A stretch of 45,537 bases of DNA. It comes from Gammaproteobacteria bacterium. Lineage in GTDB: Bacteria; Pseudomonadota; Gammaproteobacteria; Methylococcales; Methylomonadaceae. The notes beneath the pieces are model-generated. The model saw only the letters and a program-made list of their open reading frames with translations, did no database searches and had not been told where the DNA came from. The position numbers were made by a program, and so were the translations under genes. The stretch covers positions 1-45,537 of the forward strand of contig JAHJSQ010000150.1 of the NCBI GenBank assembly GCA_018830325.1, read 5' to 3'. How positions within the stretch are numbered: the first letter of the stretch is position 1; every line of letters begins with the position of its first letter. This document shows, piece by piece, positions 26,717 to 35,797 of this stretch.

Positions 26717-28714
26717 ATGTCAAGTATCATCAATCCACAACGGCGTCAATTTTTACAATATTCGTTTTTCGGCGTGGCCGCCGCATCCCTGCCCGGCATC
26801 AGCGCCGCGGCGATGAAACAAATCAAGAGCGAACCCTCCCCCGACTTCCATCCCGATGTCGAAATTGAATTTACCTCGCGTAACGCTTTCATGCCGATTT
26901 TAAGCAATGGGGAGAAGTCTAAAGTACAAAAGTATTATGGCAAGCTATTGAAAGGACCTGAGAATACTCTGCAAGACCTCGGCGATAATTTTTTGGGACC
27001 GGTTATGAATCTGGTCAAAGGCCAAAAAGTCAGGGTTTATTATAAAAATCGGTTAAACGAACCGTCGATCATCCACTGGCACGGATTGCACGTGCCGCAA
27101 GCGAGCGACGGGCATCCGATGTATACGATAGGCCCCGGCGAGCAATATGTATATGAATTTGAAGTGATGAATCCGGCCGGCACCAGTTTTTATCATTCAC
27201 ATGCACATGAAGTCACCGGCGATCAAGTGTATTTCGGTTTGGCAGGTTTGATTCAAGTCACCGACGAGGCCGAAAAAGCCTTGGGATTGCCGAGCGGCGA
27301 ATACGATGTTCCTCTGGTGCTGCAAGACAGGCGCTTCGATGCTAAAAACCAATTGCGTTATGTGCGCGGCATGCATGACAAAATGATGGGCTTTCTCGGC
27401 GATAAAATCATCGTCAACGGCAAAGAGGATGCCGAATTCTCTGTCAAGACACGCGCCTACCGGTTTAGGGCCTTGAACGGTTCCAATTCCAGAATCTATA
27501 AATTGGGTTGGGATGACGGTACGCCGTTGACCGCGATCGGCACCGATGCCCATTTACTGGAAAAGCCGGAAACCCGCCCCTATATTATGCTGGCGCCCGG
27601 CGAGAGGGTCGATCTTTGGCTCGACTTTAGCGGACGCGAAGTCGGGTCGAAGCTCGTTTTGTATAGTTTGCCTTATACTGGCGCGATGCCTTCGATGTAC
27701 GAACGCATGCGCGGCATGCAAAGCGATCATGGCGGCATGGATGATGACCCGGCAAATGAAACCCGCGGCATGGGAATGGGTATGGGGATGATGGGCGGCG
27801 GAATGATGTCGGGCGGCTTAGCGCAGGGCGCTAAATTTGCAGTCGCTACTTTCAATGTTACCGCAGCAGCCGAAGACTCGCCCAAACTACCGGCGAAATT
27901 GGTCGCCTTCGATCGTCTGACCGAGGCAAGCGTCGACAATGCCGCTAAACCGATTCCGATCGGGATTTCCGAAAAACCGATGCGACCGCAACTGAACGGT
28001 AAATCGTTTACGTTGGATCATGTGTTCGATTTTGAAAAGGTTAAACTAGGGTCAATCAAAAAAATCAAAATTTTTCATGATCATGGCCCCGGAGGAGGTC
28101 AGCACGGCGACGCAAAAATGGATCACGGCGCTAAACCGAAAGACGATTCGGCTATGCAGATGGAGCATGGCGCCGATAAACAAGACGATGAATCGATGCA
28201 AGACGGTCATGGCCGAGGCAGCATGGGTAAAATGGGCGGCATGCGGCATGGCGGCGGCATGGACATGATGAGCGGTATGCAACATGACGGCGATGCGCAA
28301 CAAGCCAATCATGAAGGCGGAATGGGCATGGGTCGCGGCATGCGCGATCGTAGTGGTATGCGTGGCATGCGTCACGGTGGCGATACCGGCATGCAAATGG
28401 GCGGTGATATGCAAGAGGGAGAAGGCATGGGTATGATGGGCGGAATGAATCTATCGATGGCGCATCCGATTCATTTACACGGTCAGCAATATCAAGTTCT
28501 ATCCCGAAAAATCGGCCCGATGGGCTCGAAAGGCTATGAAACCGTTAAGGATGGCTTTATCGACAGCGGCTGGAAAGATACGGTGTTGGTGATGCCTGGA
28601 GAAGAAGTAGAAATTGCCAAACCCTTCCAGGATTTTAAAGGCCTGTTCTTATACCACTGTCATAATCTGGAGCATGAAAACTTAGGTATGATGCGGCAGT
28701 TCTTGGTTGAATAG
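26717..28714 (+). CDS. Tat-exported multicopper oxidase with long Met/His/Gly-rich insert
   Basis: The start is ATG 26717, behind GAGGAAGGA; the longer frame from 26663 lacks a site. A Tat signal (RRQFLQYSFFGVAAASLPG, Arg9-Arg10) precedes three cupredoxin domains. Copper motifs: HWHG (120-123), HSHAHE (160-165; the usual form is HCH or HSH), HPIHLHG (from 583) and HCHNLEHENLGM (647-658) with type 1 ligands His, Cys, His, Met. Two Met-rich patches occur: about residues 352-366 and a 125-residue insert at about 454-578 rich in Met, His, Gly and Asp. Such inserts occur in CueO-like cuprous oxidases. Copper tolerance is the likely role, by family. A terminator follows. Confidence 0.92.
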   Translation: MSSIINPQRRQFLQYSFFGVAAASLPGISAAAMKQIKSEPSPDFHPDVEIEFTSRNAFMPILSNGEKSKVQKYYGKLLKGPENTLQDLGDNFLGPVMNLVKGQKVRVYYKNRLNEPSIIHWHGLHVPQASDGHPMYTIGPGEQYVYEFEVMNPAGTSFYHSHAHEVTGDQVYFGLAGLIQVTDEAEKALGLPSGEYDVPLVLQDRRFDAKNQLRYVRGMHDKMMGFLGDKIIVNGKEDAEFSVKTRAYRFRALNGSNSRIYKLGWDDGTPLTAIGTDAHLLEKPETRPYIMLAPGERVDLWLDFSGREVGSKLVLYSLPYTGAMPSMYERMRGMQSDHGGMDDDPANETRGMGMGMGMMGGGMMSGGLAQGAKFAVATFNVTAAAEDSPKLPAKLVAFDRLTEASVDNAAKPIPIGISEKPMRPQLNGKSFTLDHVFDFEKVKLGSIKKIKIFHDHGPGGGQHGDAKMDHGAKPKDDSAMQMEHGADKQDDESMQDGHGRGSMGKMGGMRHGGGMDMMSGMQHDGDAQQANHEGGMGMGRGMRDRSGMRGMRHGGDTGMQMGGDMQEGEGMGMMGGMNLSMAHPIHLHGQQYQVLSRKIGPMGSKGYETVKDGFIDSGWKDTVLVMPGEEVEIAKPFQDFKGLFLYHCHNLEHENLGMMRQFLVE

Positions 28715-28719
28715 ACGAT

Positions 28720-28756
28720 TCATGCCGGGTTTAACTAAGATCCGGCATGATTTTTT
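28720..28756 (+). terminator. Intrinsic terminator after the multicopper oxidase gene
   Basis: TCATGCCGG (28720-28728) pairs perfectly with CCGGCATGA (28742-28750), followed by six T (28751-28756). It starts six bases after the stop codon. Confidence 0.9.
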
Positions 28757-28893
28757 GGTATTCATTTTTCCCTTCTCGAAGACGCTTATATGGATGTAAG
28801 CGGTAGACTAGACTGCGTCGGGAACCGGCAATCGAGATGGAGTATTAACTCGATGAGTTTAACGAATTCATATCAGGCTAATTTAATTCCACT

Positions 28894-29715
28894 ATGCAGT
28901 TTCTGACCAGTTTAGTTTTATTTCGTACCCGGCATTGGGTTGTTTTATATTTTATGGCCGCCTTGCTCGGTGCCTTGATCGGCTTTTTCTTTTTATACCC
29001 GATCAACGAATTCGTTTATTACTTCGAACACGAACGCTACCGACCCGATGCAGCGAGCGTGATTCGATATGTGACCGGTGAAATGATGGATTCGCTGGGA
29101 GGCAAGACACCGATGAAAACAACGTTTTATGCATTCGTCGGCGCTAGTTTAGGCTGCATTACCGCGTTGCTTTACAATGTCATGCATCGGCGCTGGCTGC
29201 AAATCCAACAGCTAACGCATGAGCTGGACAAAGATTTAGAGGCGCTGATTAAGCAGGGAGAAAATCCGTATTTGGAATTTAAGTCGTCACTGCGCTGGGA
29301 TATCGTTGAAAATCGAGTTAATCGCGCGCTCGAAGGCGTCGTGATCAAGACCTTGGCCGGCTTTATGAACGGACAAGGCGGCACATTATTGATCGGTTTA
29401 TCCGACGAGGGTGAAATTCTGGGTTTAGACAAGGATTATCAAACGTTGAAAAAACCCGGACGCGACGGATATGAACAACTGATCATGACCATGATCGCGA
29501 CAAATATGGGCGCCGATATCTGTCAATTCGTCCGGGTCGTTTTTCATGATCTCGACGGTTTGGATATTTGCCGCCTGATCGTGCTGCCGTCAACACGCCC
29601 TGTCTTCATTCAACAAGGTAACAACCCGAAGCTTTATTTGAGAACCGGCGGCGGTACCCGAGAGTTGAATGTACAAGAAGCAATGGATTATATGAAGGCC
29701 CGCTGGCATAAATAG
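28894..29715 (+). CDS. Membrane protein with C-terminal AlbA_2/Schlafen-type domain
   Basis: Two N-terminal membrane helices are predicted (WVVLYFMAALLGALIGFFFLYP at about 15-36, and FYAFVGASLGCITALLYNVM at about 71-90). A coiled segment follows, then a domain with ENPYLEFKSSLRWD, LAGFMNGQGGTLLIGLSDEGEILGLD and LYLRTGGGTRELN, which is the AlbA_2 (Schlafen AlbA-like) pattern. AlbA_2 domains occur in ATP- or nucleic-acid-binding proteins, usually soluble; here one is membrane-anchored and faces the cytoplasm by prediction. Function unknown. A type A element begins five bases past the stop. Confidence 0.8.
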   Translation: MQFLTSLVLFRTRHWVVLYFMAALLGALIGFFFLYPINEFVYYFEHERYRPDAASVIRYVTGEMMDSLGGKTPMKTTFYAFVGASLGCITALLYNVMHRRWLQIQQLTHELDKDLEALIKQGENPYLEFKSSLRWDIVENRVNRALEGVVIKTLAGFMNGQGGTLLIGLSDEGEILGLDKDYQTLKKPGRDGYEQLIMTMIATNMGADICQFVRVVFHDLDGLDICRLIVLPSTRPVFIQQGNNPKLYLRTGGGTRELNVQEAMDYMKARWHK

Positions 29716-29719
29716 CTGT

Positions 29720-29916
29720 TATTCCTTTCGCACTTCAAATTTCGACAGTGCCAGAAGAGGCGCCCGGGTGTCCGGTCGATTTTCGCCCCTGAAAAATCGA
29801 CATTCACGCCATCCATGGCGCTCACAAAGGCTTTGCCAGCATGGATCTACATGGACGTATTTACGGCGTCCTTTAGCGGATACCCAGGCGCCGAATTTTG
29901 ATCTGCGACGGGTATA
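29720..29916 (+). repeat. Type A intergenic element, longest copy
   Basis: The left end TATTCCTTTCGCACTTCAAA (29720) and the right end CTGCGACGGGTATA (finishing 29916) are partial inverted copies and match 38981-39111. The interior contains the hairpin GTCGATTTTC / GAAAAATCGAC (29775-29801), the palindrome GCCATCCATGGC (near 29811) and the core GATCTACATGGACGTATTTA then CGGCGTCCTTTAGC. It abuts the stop codon of the AlbA_2 gene. Confidence 0.7.
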
Positions 29917-30093
29917 TACCGGGTTCCGAAAATGCCGTTTACCAATAACCGCTACTCTCGAAGATTCATGCGGAAAACGGCCTTCGCGTTTTTTCAGAAG
30001 GCGCGGGCTTTGGTATGATCGTCTCTTAATCCCTTTATACACAAAATGAATTGCACTTGTTAGTTGAATCCGCGTCGGCTAAAAAAAGCTATG

Positions 30094-30312
30094 TATGCGG
30101 TAATAGTTGAAAATACCTACCACTACCGGAAGTACTTAAAAATTCAAAGTGAATTGTAGGGTACGCTGCGCGCACCTAATGTCGGGGCACAAGGCAACAA
30201 CCTGAGGGCACGTTAAACTCAGGTGGTGCTGCTATGGTACGCGTAGCGTACCCTACAGCCTTCAAGTTTCGAGATGAGTGCCGTATTAATTTCAACTATT
30301 AACGCGAACATA
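30094..30312. repeat. Element with TATGTTCGCG-type ends and internal GTAGGGTACGC palindromes
   Basis: The ends TATGCGGTAATAGTTGAAA (30094) and CAACTATTAACGCGAACATA (finishing 30312) are imperfect inverted copies and resemble the ends of 9675-10124. Inside, GTAGGGTACGCTGCGCG (30156) is inverted as ACGCGTAGCGTACCCTAC (finishing 30256), with a CCTGAG / CTCAGG hairpin (30201-30223) between. The gap 29716-30367 holds only this and the type A element. Confidence 0.6.
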
Positions 30313-30367
30313 ACCTAAAAAATGGGGTATTCGGATTGGTTAGCTGTACGAAATTTTTTCGCCGACT

Positions 30368-30808
30368 TCAAAACTGGTCTATATGCTGTTGCAACAGTTT
30401 TTTTACATGGTCGGACTTTATCAAGTCAAAGTAGGTAAGTAACTTTTCCTTGTCCCGCAGGTCGTCCGCATCTAATTCCCACAGGGCTTTTAAATCGTCC
30501 TTAATTTCCTCGGCGACCCTTTTATCGTCGGCTATCACGTTGTACCTGGAATTAACTAAATCGATCAGAGTTACTTCATTAACCTGGAAATCTTTGCACA
30601 GGCTTTGTATGTTCTCCTCGAGAATTTCAAGCGCTTCATGCTTGTCGAATGCTAGGCAAAGAACATTTTCATAAGTGACTTTCAAATTATAAAAGCTCAG
30701 CGCTGTTTCGCTTTCATTTAGATATTCTTGAAGTTCATTTTTCAGCAAATCGAAAAGTTGGATTTTTTCATGCAGGGATAGCATGGAGACGTTGGGAAGC
30801 TTGGTCAT
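30368..30808 (-). CDS. Hypothetical all-helical protein, 146 residues
   Basis: I do not recognise the family. The protein is charged and helical (LSLHEKIQLFDLLKNELQEYL, LEILEENIQSLCKDFQV, DDLKALWELDADDLRDKEKLL) without signal peptide or membrane helix, so it is probably cytoplasmic. The start at 30808 has no clear ribosome site; an alternative ATG lies eight codons inside. The gene is isolated between repeat elements, and its sequence is more AT-rich than its neighbours by eye. This could reflect a transferred gene. No mobile genes adjoin it. Confidence 0.55.
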   Translation of the reverse strand: MTKLPNVSMLSLHEKIQLFDLLKNELQEYLNESETALSFYNLKVTYENVLCLAFDKHEALEILEENIQSLCKDFQVNEVTLIDLVNSRYNVIADDKRVAEEIKDDLKALWELDADDLRDKEKLLTYFDLIKSDHVKKLLQQHIDQF

Positions 30809-30888
30809 AAAATATTTGCTAATTTGTAAATTTAAAACGGAAAGGGAAGTGCTAAGGATTTGGTCGAAAATAACTTCCCTATTTTATG

Positions 30889-31163
30889 GAGGGTACGGTT
30901 GCTCGATTGGCAGGTGTCGGCGGCAGGGCAGATTTTTGCTCCTCGGCAATTGCTGAGTTACAAGGATGTAATGAATGCAGAAAATGCAGGAGCATTTTTC
31001 TGCCCTGCATCGCCTAAAGCGCCTACTGTTGGTGCCCTAATACACGCCATCCATGGCGTAATGCAAAAATCTGCATTCATGCCATCCATGGCAATCAGTC
31101 GCCGCCGTCAAGCCTACACGGATGGTTTCACGGCGTCCTGTCAAGCGAGTTACCGAACCCTCA
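30889..31163 (+). repeat. Type B intergenic element, long copy
   Basis: The ends GGAGGGTACGGTTGCTCGAT (30889) and AGCGAGTTACCGAACCCTC (finishing 31162) are inverted copies with a few mismatches. The interior has the inverted pair GCAGGGCAGATTTTTGCTCC and GGAGCATTTTTCTGCCCTGC, two CCATCCATGGC palindromes, and the shared core GCCGCCGTCAAGCCTACACG then GATGGTTTCACGGCGTCC. No coding capacity. Confidence 0.72.
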
Positions 31164-31542
31164 ACAAAGCTCATAGTTCCAGGAGGTTATTTATCACGAA
31201 ATCCTAAAATCACCGGAGCTAAACTTTCTTCCTGATCTTATCGATAGCTGAACGGTCAAACTGATCTGGAAAGGTTATCCAATTAGCGCCTTTGACCTGG
31301 TAAAAAACACAACGTCAGCTATCAAGAGTGGCGAATTCACAGTCACGGCCAAGCGCAGGCTGTAGCGCCTTGTTGTGCGGTTGAAAGCTGGCGCTTGCTG
31401 TAAACAAACTCAGGATCAAGATCTATTCCGATATTCCACTCTATGGCGTCAAAAGACACGCGAATGAGGAAGCAATACCAGCGATGGTACTTTGCTTGTC
31501 AACACCTGATTTCGAATACCCAAATATTGAAATACCAATAAA
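31164..31542. other. Intergenic stretch without a recognisable gene
   Basis: Only short open frames are present. One plus-strand frame near 31272-31370 reads GYPISAFDLVKNTTSAIKS before a stop and might be a decayed coding remnant, but I cannot name a family. The start, AGGAGGTTATTTATCACGAA then ATCCTAAA, resembles 16096-16125, so a further small dispersed repeat may adjoin the type B element. Confidence 0.3.
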
Positions 31543-32376
31543 TTAGTTCTTTTTCTGCCTAGGTTTCATAACGCCTTCGCAATCGATACTGACCCGGAAC
31601 ACATTCTCTCCTAGATGTAACGCGGTTAAAGCACCGCCCCAGAGACAGCCAGTATCGATGCAATAACAATTGTTGCCCCGATAGTAACCGAGCGAGGACC
31701 AATGTCCGAATACGATGCGCAAATCGGCGTTTTTACGGTTGGGTATTTCAAACCAGGGTTTTAAACTCTTGGGCTGAGTTCCTGGCGGTCCGTTATGAAT
31801 AAAATCGAGCTTACCATTATCATCGCAATAGCGCATGCGCGTAAAACAATTGATAATAAAACGTAGCCGGTCGACGCCTTTTAATTGAGGCGACCATACA
31901 TTCGGCTTGTTGCCGTACATGTCTTTGAGAAAATTGGCATAATTGGAATCTTGTAGTGCATTTTCCGCCAGAGCGGCCATTTCGCGGGTCGTGTCGAAGT
32001 CCCATTGCGGGGGCAGGCCGGCATGCACGAGACAAAAGTCGTCATTGTAATGAAACAGCGGCCGATGTCTGAGCCAATCGAGCAGTTCGTCTCGGTCCGA
32101 CGCCTCGAGGATTTCGCTCAGCGAGTCTTTTTTGCGCTCGGATCTAATCGAACAAGCCGTGGCGAGCAAGTGTAAATCATGATTGCCCAGTACGGTCACG
32201 GCCGAGGAACCAAGCGATCTTACGAAACGTAGGGTTTCCAACGATTTAGGCCCGCGGTTGACCAAGTCGCCCGCAAACCAGATTTGATCGGTGTTTTCAT
32301 TGAATCGAAGCGCATCCAATAGCCTGAGCAAATCGTCGTAGCAACCTTGAATATCACCAATCGCATAAATGGACAT
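31543..32376 (-). CDS. apaH: Symmetrical bis(5'-nucleosyl)-tetraphosphatase
   Basis: ApaH cleaves diadenosine tetraphosphate into two ADP in the cytoplasm and in E. coli also removes Np4 caps from RNA. The phosphoesterase motifs are GDIQGCYDDL, GDLVNRGP, GNHD (VTVLGNHDLHLL), a later VHAGLPP and VFGHWSSLGYY. The 277-residue length is typical. It follows apaG by only two bases, the conserved apaG-apaH order. Confidence 0.95.
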   Translation of the reverse strand: MSIYAIGDIQGCYDDLLRLLDALRFNENTDQIWFAGDLVNRGPKSLETLRFVRSLGSSAVTVLGNHDLHLLATACSIRSERKKDSLSEILEASDRDELLDWLRHRPLFHYNDDFCLVHAGLPPQWDFDTTREMAALAENALQDSNYANFLKDMYGNKPNVWSPQLKGVDRLRFIINCFTRMRYCDDNGKLDFIHNGPPGTQPKSLKPWFEIPNRKNADLRIVFGHWSSLGYYRGNNCYCIDTGCLWGGALTALHLGENVFRVSIDCEGVMKPRQKKN

Positions 32377-32378
32377 GG

Positions 32379-32756
32379 TTAATGTAAGGTTCTAGGAATC
32401 GACAGCGTGAACTTAGGGATATAAGCTTCAAAATCCTCGCCGTCATCGGAGCACATCGAATATTTGCCTTGCATCACGCCTACCGGCGTTTCGATCATTG
32501 CGCCGCTGGTATAACGAAATGATTCGCCGGGTTTGAGATAGGGTTGTTCGCCGATGACGCCTTCGCCCGTAACCTCTTGTACTTTGCCGTTGGCATCGGT
32601 AATCAACCAATGCCGAGTCAATAATTTCGCCGGAATCATGCCGGCATTGGTGATCGTAATCGTATAGGCGAAGACGTAACGTCCTTCTTCCGGGTATGAT
32701 TGCGTTTCGATGAAATGAGGGATAGCCTCGATAATGATTTTATTTTTTGTGCTCAT
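32379..32756 (-). CDS. apaG: ApaG domain protein
   Basis: ApaG is a small fibronectin-III-like cytoplasmic protein often found with ApaH. The 125-residue protein has the family segments [44 protein letters not shown] and [22 protein letters not shown]. It lies directly upstream of apaH and is divergent from the ankyrin gene (80 bases apart). Confidence 0.95.
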   Translation of the reverse strand: MSTKNKIIIEAIPHFIETQSYPEEGRYVFAYTITITNAGMIPAKLLTRHWLITDANGKVQEVTGEGVIGEQPYLKPGESFRYTSGAMIETPVGVMQGKYSMCSDDGEDFEAYIPKFTLSIPRTLH

Positions 32757-32836
32757 CGACGATGGTATAAATTATGAATGCTAAATTGATTAGTATTTCA
32801 ACTTAACTCGGTTTTAAACGCAAGCAACTATTCAAA

Positions 32837-33358
32837 ATGAGAATCAACAGAGCGTTTCCAATTCTATTGTTTTTGTTGCCTTTGAATGCCTATGCGGCAA
32901 GCGCTACTGATTTGTTTTCCGCCGCGGTCGGCGGTAATCAAGCCCGAGTCGAAGCGCTTCTGGCTCAAGGTCTCGATGTTAATAGCGCAGCTCCCGGCGG
33001 GCGTACGGCATTGATGGGGGCGAGTTTCGGCGGTAATGCGCGGATTGTGCAAACTCTTTTGGCTTACGGTGCCGATGTGAATATGGCCGATAATACCGGA
33101 ACGACAGCGTTGATGGATGCATTGATTTTCAGTCATGAAAATATCGTTAACTTGTTGATAACGGCAGGCGCCGATGTCAATGCCAAAGACAATCAAAATA
33201 TAACGGTATTGGGCCGAGCGAAAAAAGTCGGTAATGAGCGCATCATCAAAATCCTCGAGCAAGCAGACGCTCAGGAAGCGCCGGAAGTCGAAGAAACGGA
33301 GCCTGCGGATGAAGAAGGCGAAACCCCTGCAGAAGAACAAGAAAAGCCTGAAGAATAG
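32837..33358 (+). CDS. Exported ankyrin-repeat protein
   Basis: A signal peptide (about residues 1-20, LLFLLPLNAYAAS) is followed by ankyrin repeats: VGGNQARVEALLAQGLDVNS, GRTALMGASFGGNARIVQTLLAYGADVNM, GTTALMDALIFSHENIVNLLITAGADVNA and a last partial repeat. The tail (about residues 145-173) is strongly acidic, Glu and Pro rich. It probably acts in the periplasm in protein binding; the partner is unknown. Divergent from apaG, convergent with nothing, and 76 bases before icd. Confidence 0.85.
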   Translation: MRINRAFPILLFLLPLNAYAASATDLFSAAVGGNQARVEALLAQGLDVNSAAPGGRTALMGASFGGNARIVQTLLAYGADVNMADNTGTTALMDALIFSHENIVNLLITAGADVNAKDNQNITVLGRAKKVGNERIIKILEQADAQEAPEVEETEPADEEGETPAEEQEKPEE

Positions 33359-33434
33359 GGAGGGCAATCGAGATATTCGTAAGCATTTAAAGCTATACTT
33401 TCCTACCTAAACCCAATATCTAAAGGAGCGCGGC

Positions 33435-34664
33435 ATGACCAAAATCCCCGTTAAAACGCCGGTTGTCGAACTGGACGGCGACGAAATGACCCGAATAATT
33501 TGGCATTTCATCAAGCAGGAATTAATTCTGCCCTATCTGGACCTGACGATCGACTATTACGATTTGAGTATTCAACAACGCGATGCGACCGGAGATCAAA
33601 TTACGATCGATGCTGCACATGCGATCAAAAAACACGGCGTCGGCATCAAATGCGCGACGATTACACCGGACGAAGGACGTGTCGAAGAATTCAATCTGAA
33701 GAAAATGTATAAATCGCCGAACGGCACGATACGAAATATTCTCGACGGGACCGTATTTCGAGAACCGATCATTTGCCGAAATGTTCCCCGGTTGGTGCCG
33801 AATTGGACGCAACCGATCTGCATCGGACGTCATGCCTTCGGCGATCAATACCGCGCGACTGATTTTATAACGAAAGGCAAGGGTACACTGCGCATAAGCT
33901 TTACGCCGGATGACGGCGGCGAAGTTCAGGATTTCGAAGTCTATCATTTCGAAGGGGACGGTGTGGCCTTGGCAATGTACAACACCGACGAATCGATTGC
34001 GGGATTCGCACGCAGTTGCTTCAATGTTGCATTGGATCGCGGCTGGCCGTTGTACCTGTCGACCAAGAACACGATTCTGAAAAAATACGACGGGCGCTTC
34101 AAGGATATTTTCGAAGCGGTCTATCAGGCCGAATACAAGGATCGTTTCGCCGAGATAGGCATAACTTATGAACATAAGCTGATCGACGACATGGTCGCAT
34201 CGGCATTGAAATGGAATGGCGCATTCGTCTGGGCCTGCAAGAATTACGATGGCGACGTGCAATCCGATACGGTCGCGCAAGGTTTCGGTTCGTTGGGACT
34301 AATGACTTCGACCCTAGTGACTCCGGACGGTCAAACCATGGAGGCCGAAGCTGCTCACGGCACCGTCACGCGGCATTACCGTATGCACCAACAAGGCAAA
34401 AAGACCTCAACCAATCCAATCGCATCGATTTTCGCCTGGACGCGGGGCCTTGCATTTCGAGGCAAGTTGGACGGCAATCAGGCCTTGATCGATTTTTGCG
34501 ATACGCTTGAGAAGGTTTGCGTCGAAACCGTCGAAGCCGGGCAAATGACCAAAGACCTGGCGCTGTGTATTCACGGAGACGACCTGAAAGACTCGCATTA
34601 TTTGACTACCGAAGACTTTTTAAACGTGTTGCGGACGAATCTGGAACAGCGCCTGACAACATGA
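33435..34664 (+). CDS. icd: NADP-dependent isocitrate dehydrogenase, homodimeric eukaryote-like type
   Basis: It oxidises isocitrate to 2-oxoglutarate in the tricarboxylic acid cycle. The 409-residue length and sequence ([48 protein letters not shown], and [12 protein letters not shown]) place it in the eukaryotic-like subfamily II, distinct from E. coli Icd. AAAGGAGCG precedes ATG 33435. The stop overlaps the start of the HlyD-like gene (ATGA, 34661-34664), so the two are translationally coupled, an unusual partner for icd. Confidence 0.95.
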   Translation: MTKIPVKTPVVELDGDEMTRIIWHFIKQELILPYLDLTIDYYDLSIQQRDATGDQITIDAAHAIKKHGVGIKCATITPDEGRVEEFNLKKMYKSPNGTIRNILDGTVFREPIICRNVPRLVPNWTQPICIGRHAFGDQYRATDFITKGKGTLRISFTPDDGGEVQDFEVYHFEGDGVALAMYNTDESIAGFARSCFNVALDRGWPLYLSTKNTILKKYDGRFKDIFEAVYQAEYKDRFAEIGITYEHKLIDDMVASALKWNGAFVWACKNYDGDVQSDTVAQGFGSLGLMTSTLVTPDGQTMEAEAAHGTVTRHYRMHQQGKKTSTNPIASIFAWTRGLAFRGKLDGNQALIDFCDTLEKVCVETVEAGQMTKDLALCIHGDDLKDSHYLTTEDFLNVLRTNLEQRLTT

Positions 34665-35797
34665 GTCGGTCTGCACTGATTAGCCTTGCGGTGATAGGCG
34701 TCATCGTCGGCGCTTATTATTACGCGAAACGACCCAAGCCGGTCGAAGTCGAGGTCTATGTCTTGACTGAAGGCGAGGTCAAGGCGACTGTATCGAATAC
34801 CCGCGTCGGCACCGTAAAGGCTTGCCGTAGATCCTATTTGGCTCCGGCTACCGGCGGCCAGGTGGCAGCATTGCATGTCGCGGAAGGCGATGGCGTTAAA
34901 CGAAATCAATTATTGCTCGAAATATGGAACGACGATTTGAAGGCGCAAGTCGAGCTTCAATCGGCACAAATCAAAGTCAATCGAGCCAATGCCGAACAAA
35001 TTTGCGAACTCGCTGCCGGCACCGGACGAGAGGCCGATCGGCTGGTTAAGTTGCAACGCAGCAAACAATTCGTTTCGGTCGACATGGTCGACAAAGCCGT
35101 GACTCAGGCCAAGGCGCAACAAGCCAACTGTCGGTCTGCCCGCATTAACGTCGAGGTCGGTATTGCGAATTTGAATGTCGCCAAGGCTGCCGTCGAGCGC
35201 ACGATAATACACGCGCCGTTCGACGGTGTCGTCGCTGAAGTCAACGCCGAAGTGGGCGAATTCGTCACGCCGTCGCCGCCCGGCATTCTCACGTTGCCTC
35301 CGATCGATTTGCTGGATCTCAGTTGCTTGTATGTCTCGGCGCCGATCGATGAAGTCGATGCCGCACATATCAGAACCGGGATGCAGGCTTGCGTATCGCT
35401 CGATGCGTTTAGCGGCGAGCGTTGCTCCGGCAAGGTATCGCGCATCGCGCCTTATGTTTTGGAAAAGGAAAAGCAGGCGCGCACCGTCGAAATCGAAGTC
35501 ATATTAACAGACCCGAAGGATCTTGAAGGTTTGATGCCCGGTTACAGCGCCGATGTCGAAGTGCTGTTGGCGCGTAAGGACAGTGCCTTGAGATTGCCCG
35601 CCGAAGCGATTTTAGGTACCGAGCGGGTTTTGTTGATAGGAGCCGACGGCGTTCTTGAAGAGCGCCGCTTCGAACCGGGTTTGGCGAATTGGAGTTTTAC
35701 CGAAGTCGTGTCGGGGCTCGACAAGGGCGATCGGGTCGTGTACTCGGTAGGCCAGGAAGGCATCGAACAAGGCGTTGCGGTACGCGAAAAACAATGA
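34661..35797 (+). CDS. HlyD/MacA-like periplasmic adaptor protein
   Basis: The adaptor connects an inner membrane transporter to an outer membrane channel. An N-terminal membrane anchor ([19 protein letters not shown]) is followed by a lipoyl-like half ([40 protein letters not shown]), a helical hairpin, then the second lipoyl half ([20 protein letters not shown]) and beta-barrel segments. ATG 34661 overlaps the icd stop; the open frame continues upstream in icd and is not used. 378 residues. It ends in an ATGA overlap with the ATPase gene, so all three are coupled. Confidence 0.88.
   Translation: MSRSALISLAVIGVIVGAYYYAKRPKPVEVEVYVLTEGEVKATVSNTRVGTVKACRRSYLAPATGGQVAALHVAEGDGVKRNQLLLEIWNDDLKAQVELQSAQIKVNRANAEQICELAAGTGREADRLVKLQRSKQFVSVDMVDKAVTQAKAQQANCRSARINVEVGIANLNVAKAAVERTIIHAPFDGVVAEVNAEVGEFVTPSPPGILTLPPIDLLDLSCLYVSAPIDEVDAAHIRTGMQACVSLDAFSGERCSGKVSRIAPYVLEKEKQARTVEIEVILTDPKDLEGLMPGYSADVEVLLARKDSALRLPAEAILGTERVLLIGADGVLEERRFEPGLANWSFTEVVSGLDKGDRVVYSVGQEGIEQGVAVREKQ

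Noticed and set aside
30860-31207. 115-codon plus-strand frame
   Set aside because: It is a translation of the type B element 30889-31163.
33522-34280. 252-codon minus-strand frame opposite icd
   Set aside because: icd on the plus strand is certain from its motifs; the antisense frame is a codon-bias shadow.
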